Below, one piece after another: positions 5,763 through 7,056 of a DNA stretch of 7,056 bases. Under the pieces are notes generated by a model, which did not search any database, was not told where the DNA came from, and saw only the letters and a program-made list of their open reading frames with translations. The position numbers were made by a program, and so were the translations under genes. Position 1 is the first letter of the stretch; each line of letters opens with the position of its first letter. Origin of the DNA: JACJYC01 sp964558465 (GTDB lineage: Bacteria; Bacteroidota; Bacteroidia; Chitinophagales; Saprospiraceae); contig CAZLEF010000143.1 of assembly GCA_964558465.1 (NCBI GenBank), positions 1-7,056 of the forward strand, given 5' to 3'.

Positions 5763-6545
5763 ATGGATGCGTTAACCATAAAACAAATCGCCGGTTTTAT
5801 CAATGATGGCTTTGTGAAAATCGGGAATGCTTTTCCAAAGGAAATTGCCGATGAATGCCGGTCTATATTATGGAAAGCGACCCAATGCGACCCTAATAAT
5901 CCCGGAGGTTGGACCCAACCCGTAATCCGGATCGGCGAATTAGGTTTTGAACCTTTTATAATAGCCGCCAACACCCCCATCCTTCTGAATGCCTTTGACC
6001 AATTAGCCGGTAAAAACAACTGGATCCCTCGAGTCACATTAGGTTCTTTCCCGATACGGTTCCCAAGCAAAGAACCCGCCACGGATACAGGCTGGCATGT
6101 GGACGGAAGTTTTCCCGGAGCAAATGCCGAAAATTATTTTGAATGGCGTATCAACATCCATTCAAAAGGACGGGCATTACTGATGTTGTTTTTATTTTCA
6201 GATGTGTCTGATCGGGACGCGCCGACGATGATCCAAAAAGCTTCACATTTTGATGTGGCAAAAATTTTAGCGCCTGAAGGAGATAAAGGCCTTTCATTTA
6301 TGGATCTGGCCCAGCGTCTTGAAACAATCCCGGCAAGAGAAATAGCTTTGGCAACAGGAAAAGCCGGTACAGTTTATTTATGTCATCCGTTTATCGTACA
6401 CGCTGCACAAAATCATCGGGGAATCGCGCCAAAATTTATGGCCCAACCTGCGCTGTTGACAAAAAAAGAATTGAACATCAACGAGACGGATGCAAAACAC
6501 CATCCGGTCTGGCAGGCGATCGTCAAAGGGATAGAATCAGAATAA
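5763..6545 (+). CDS. Phytanoyl-CoA dioxygenase (PhyH)-family Fe(II)/2-oxoglutarate oxygenase
   Basis: The 260-residue cytosolic protein has the family layout. An N-terminal helix-strand segment (IAGFINDGFVKIGNAF, 9-24) is followed by a double-stranded beta-helix core. The Fe(II) ligands are visible as H112 and D114 in GWHVDGSF and H213 in PFIVHAAQ. R219 in NHRG is well placed to bind the 2-oxoglutarate carboxylate. The segment DAPTMIQKASH (152-162) matches the family's APT-x(3-5)-GSH region, with Ala in place of the usual Gly. Substrates vary widely in this family (lipids, amino acids, natural products), so none is assigned. The gene stands alone between a terminator and a hairpin-rich spacer. 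By eye it is more AT-rich than its neighbours: a hand-counted 60-base sample is 45% GC, against 58% in the MotA-like gene. Horizontal acquisition is possible. Confidence 0.85.
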   Translation: MDALTIKQIAGFINDGFVKIGNAFPKEIADECRSILWKATQCDPNNPGGWTQPVIRIGELGFEPFIIAANTPILLNAFDQLAGKNNWIPRVTLGSFPIRFPSKEPATDTGWHVDGSFPGANAENYFEWRINIHSKGRALLMLFLFSDVSDRDAPTMIQKASHFDVAKILAPEGDKGLSFMDLAQRLETIPAREIALATGKAGTVYLCHPFIVHAAQNHRGIAPKFMAQPALLTKKELNINETDAKHHPVWQAIVKGIESE

Positions 6546-6737
6546 ATTTAAGGTTTCTTAAAATCTGACGGGATGACTCAGCAGCTACATGGATTTTTCA
6601 CCACTACCTGCCCCGCCGTGGCGGGGAAAGTTACAACCTGTCCCGCAAGGCGGGACAGGTTGTGGTTCAAAAAAAGAACTCCGTGTTTATAGTGTTACAA
6701 AATTCGGGTGACTTCTGTTTTCACCATTTAAATATTT
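6546..6737. other. Spacer after the dioxygenase gene
   Basis: Apart from the two hairpins listed separately, this stretch is AT-rich and shows no gene. There is no T-tract immediately after either hairpin on the plus strand, so no intrinsic terminator for the dioxygenase gene is called with confidence. The region between this spacer and the tRNA is occupied by the SusD remnant. Confidence 0.5.
6606..6663. repeat. Pair of related GC-rich hairpins (REP-like)
   Basis: Hairpin 1 has CCCCGCC (6611-6617) pairing with GGCGGGG (6620-6626). Hairpin 2 has a perfect 14-bp stem: ACAACCTGTCCCGC (6633-6646), loop AAG, and its complement at 6650-6663. The two share an ACCTGyCCCGC...GGCGGGr framework, so they look like diverged copies of one palindromic element. 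Such paired hairpins resemble REP-type extragenic repeats. I do not know an established name for this one. Confidence 0.8.
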
Positions 6738-6887
6738 TTAGTTATACCCGGGGTTCTGCTCCAGCACCCCGTTCCGGTTTCTTTCAATCTCAGCCTGGGG
6801 ATGGGCCAAAGGTTGAAATGATCCTTCATGCCGGCGGCGTAGAAAGGATTGCATTTCCGGATTCCAGGATACCATTTTTCGGAACTT
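6738..6887 (-). pseudogene. Frameshifted C-terminal remnant of a SusD/RagB-family protein
   Basis: Read on the minus strand, one frame gives HFNLWPIP. A single-base frame change at the G-run 6797-6800 (C-run on the coding strand) leads into QAEIERNRNGVLEQNPGYN and then a stop (6738-6740). Joined, this is the classic SusD/RagB C-terminus, which has the form LWPIPQxEI-x-N-...-QNPGY. Further upstream, WNPEMQSF in the second frame and YAAGMKDHF in the first suggest another shift near 6842, which is less certain. SusD proteins are glycan-binding outer-membrane lipoproteins of about 450-600 residues. Only the last 35-50 residues remain here, with no SusC partner in view. The fragment is therefore a dead remnant beside the tRNA gene. 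Confidence is high for the terminal 27 residues and lower for the 5' limit. Confidence 0.75.
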
Positions 6888-6891
6888 ATTC

Positions 6892-6922
6892 TTGCGCGTA
6901 CCGGTTTATTTCCATAAATTTG
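6892..6922 (+). promoter_or_regulatory. Bacteroidota-type promoter for the tRNA gene
   Basis: TAAATTTG at 6915-6922 is a perfect match to the -7 consensus TAnnTTTG, and TTG at 6892-6894 sits 20 bases upstream as a -33 element. The predicted transcription start near 6928-6930 is about 15 bases before the mature tRNA 5' end, a normal leader length. Confidence 0.72.
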
Positions 6923-6943
6923 CATCCGCTTTTGATCAAACAA

Positions 6944-7017
6944 GGTCCCTTAGCTCAGCCGGTTAGAGCGTCTGACTCATAATCAGAGGGTCGTAGGTTC
7001 AAGTCCTACAGGGACCA
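6944..7017 (+). tRNA. tRNA with CAU anticodon, probably tRNA-Ile2 (lysidine), possibly elongator tRNA-Met
   Basis: A complete cloverleaf is visible. The acceptor stem GGTCCCT (6944-6950) pairs with AGGGACC (7010-7016), and A7017 is the discriminator. The D-arm stem GCTC (6953-6956) pairs with GAGC (6966-6969). The anticodon stem TCTGA (6971-6975) pairs with TCAGA (6983-6987) around loop CTCATAA, with anticodon CAT at 6978-6980. The T-arm stem GTAGG/CCTAC encloses TTCAAGT. CCA is not encoded. The CCCTTAGCTCAG start and the GGTTCAAGTCC T-arm are closer to E. coli tRNA-Ile2, as I recall it, than to elongator Met. In that case C34 would be modified by TilS to read AUA. It is not an initiator, because the first base pair is a normal G-C pair and the anticodon stem lacks three G-C pairs. 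Confidence 0.95.
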
Positions 7018-7041
7018 CATGATTTTTTGTAGAAATTCAGT

Positions 7042-7056
7042 ATGAAACAAGATAAG
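7042..7056 (+). CDS. Possible start of a further gene, cut by the window edge
   Basis: An ATG 24 bases after the tRNA opens a frame reading MKQDK to the window end. Five codons are too few to identify a product. The A-rich preceding bases (AGAAATTCAGT) and the MK start are typical for this organism type, but the call is speculative. Confidence 0.2.

Overview
The window looks like chromosomal DNA of a moderately GC-rich member of the Bacteroidota, perhaps a Saprospiria/Lewinella-type organism (the class-level guess is inference). Supporting signs are a PorT-like outer-membrane barrel, a decayed SusD/RagB C-terminus, promoter -7 elements of the TAnnTTTG type, weak Shine-Dalgarno sequences, and spacer repeats with a TGAGCGTAGTCGA core or a 7-base GACT period.

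Layout. The minus-strand gene mvaD (27-1121, mevalonate pathway) ends at a 9-bp minisatellite that reaches the left window edge. A divergent spacer leads to a small secreted OmpA-domain protein (1320-1736), which is followed by a 20-bp palindrome and three copies of a 19-bp repeat in a 400-base gene-free stretch. A same-strand series then runs from 2137 to 5413: an Arg/Asp-rich secreted protein with a His/Lys tail, a PorT-like barrel, a small double zinc-ribbon protein, and a pair of membrane proteins resembling the two halves of an ion-driven motor (MotB/ExbD-like, then MotA/ExbB-like). A strong intrinsic terminator lies downstream at 5542-5580. A more AT-rich phytanoyl-CoA-dioxygenase-family gene (5763-6545) follows. 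After it come two related GC-rich hairpins, a frameshifted SusD C-terminal remnant on the minus strand, and a CAU-anticodon tRNA with its own recognisable promoter. A possible new gene begins at the right edge.

The most interesting part is 3384-5413. The stator-like pair keeps the hallmarks of a proton or sodium channel: an Asp early in the single TM of the B-like subunit, and the G-x-x-G-T and D-T-T-x-V-A signatures in TM3/TM4 of the A-like subunit. The B-like subunit carries no OmpA-type peptidoglycan-binding domain. It has instead a Pro/Lys/Glu-rich linker and an unfamiliar beta-rich domain with some resemblance to DUF2135/YfaP-like sandwiches. Together with the adjacent zinc-ribbon and barrel genes, this may be an uncharacterised envelope-spanning, ion-powered complex. 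That functional reading is inference from sequence and gene order only.
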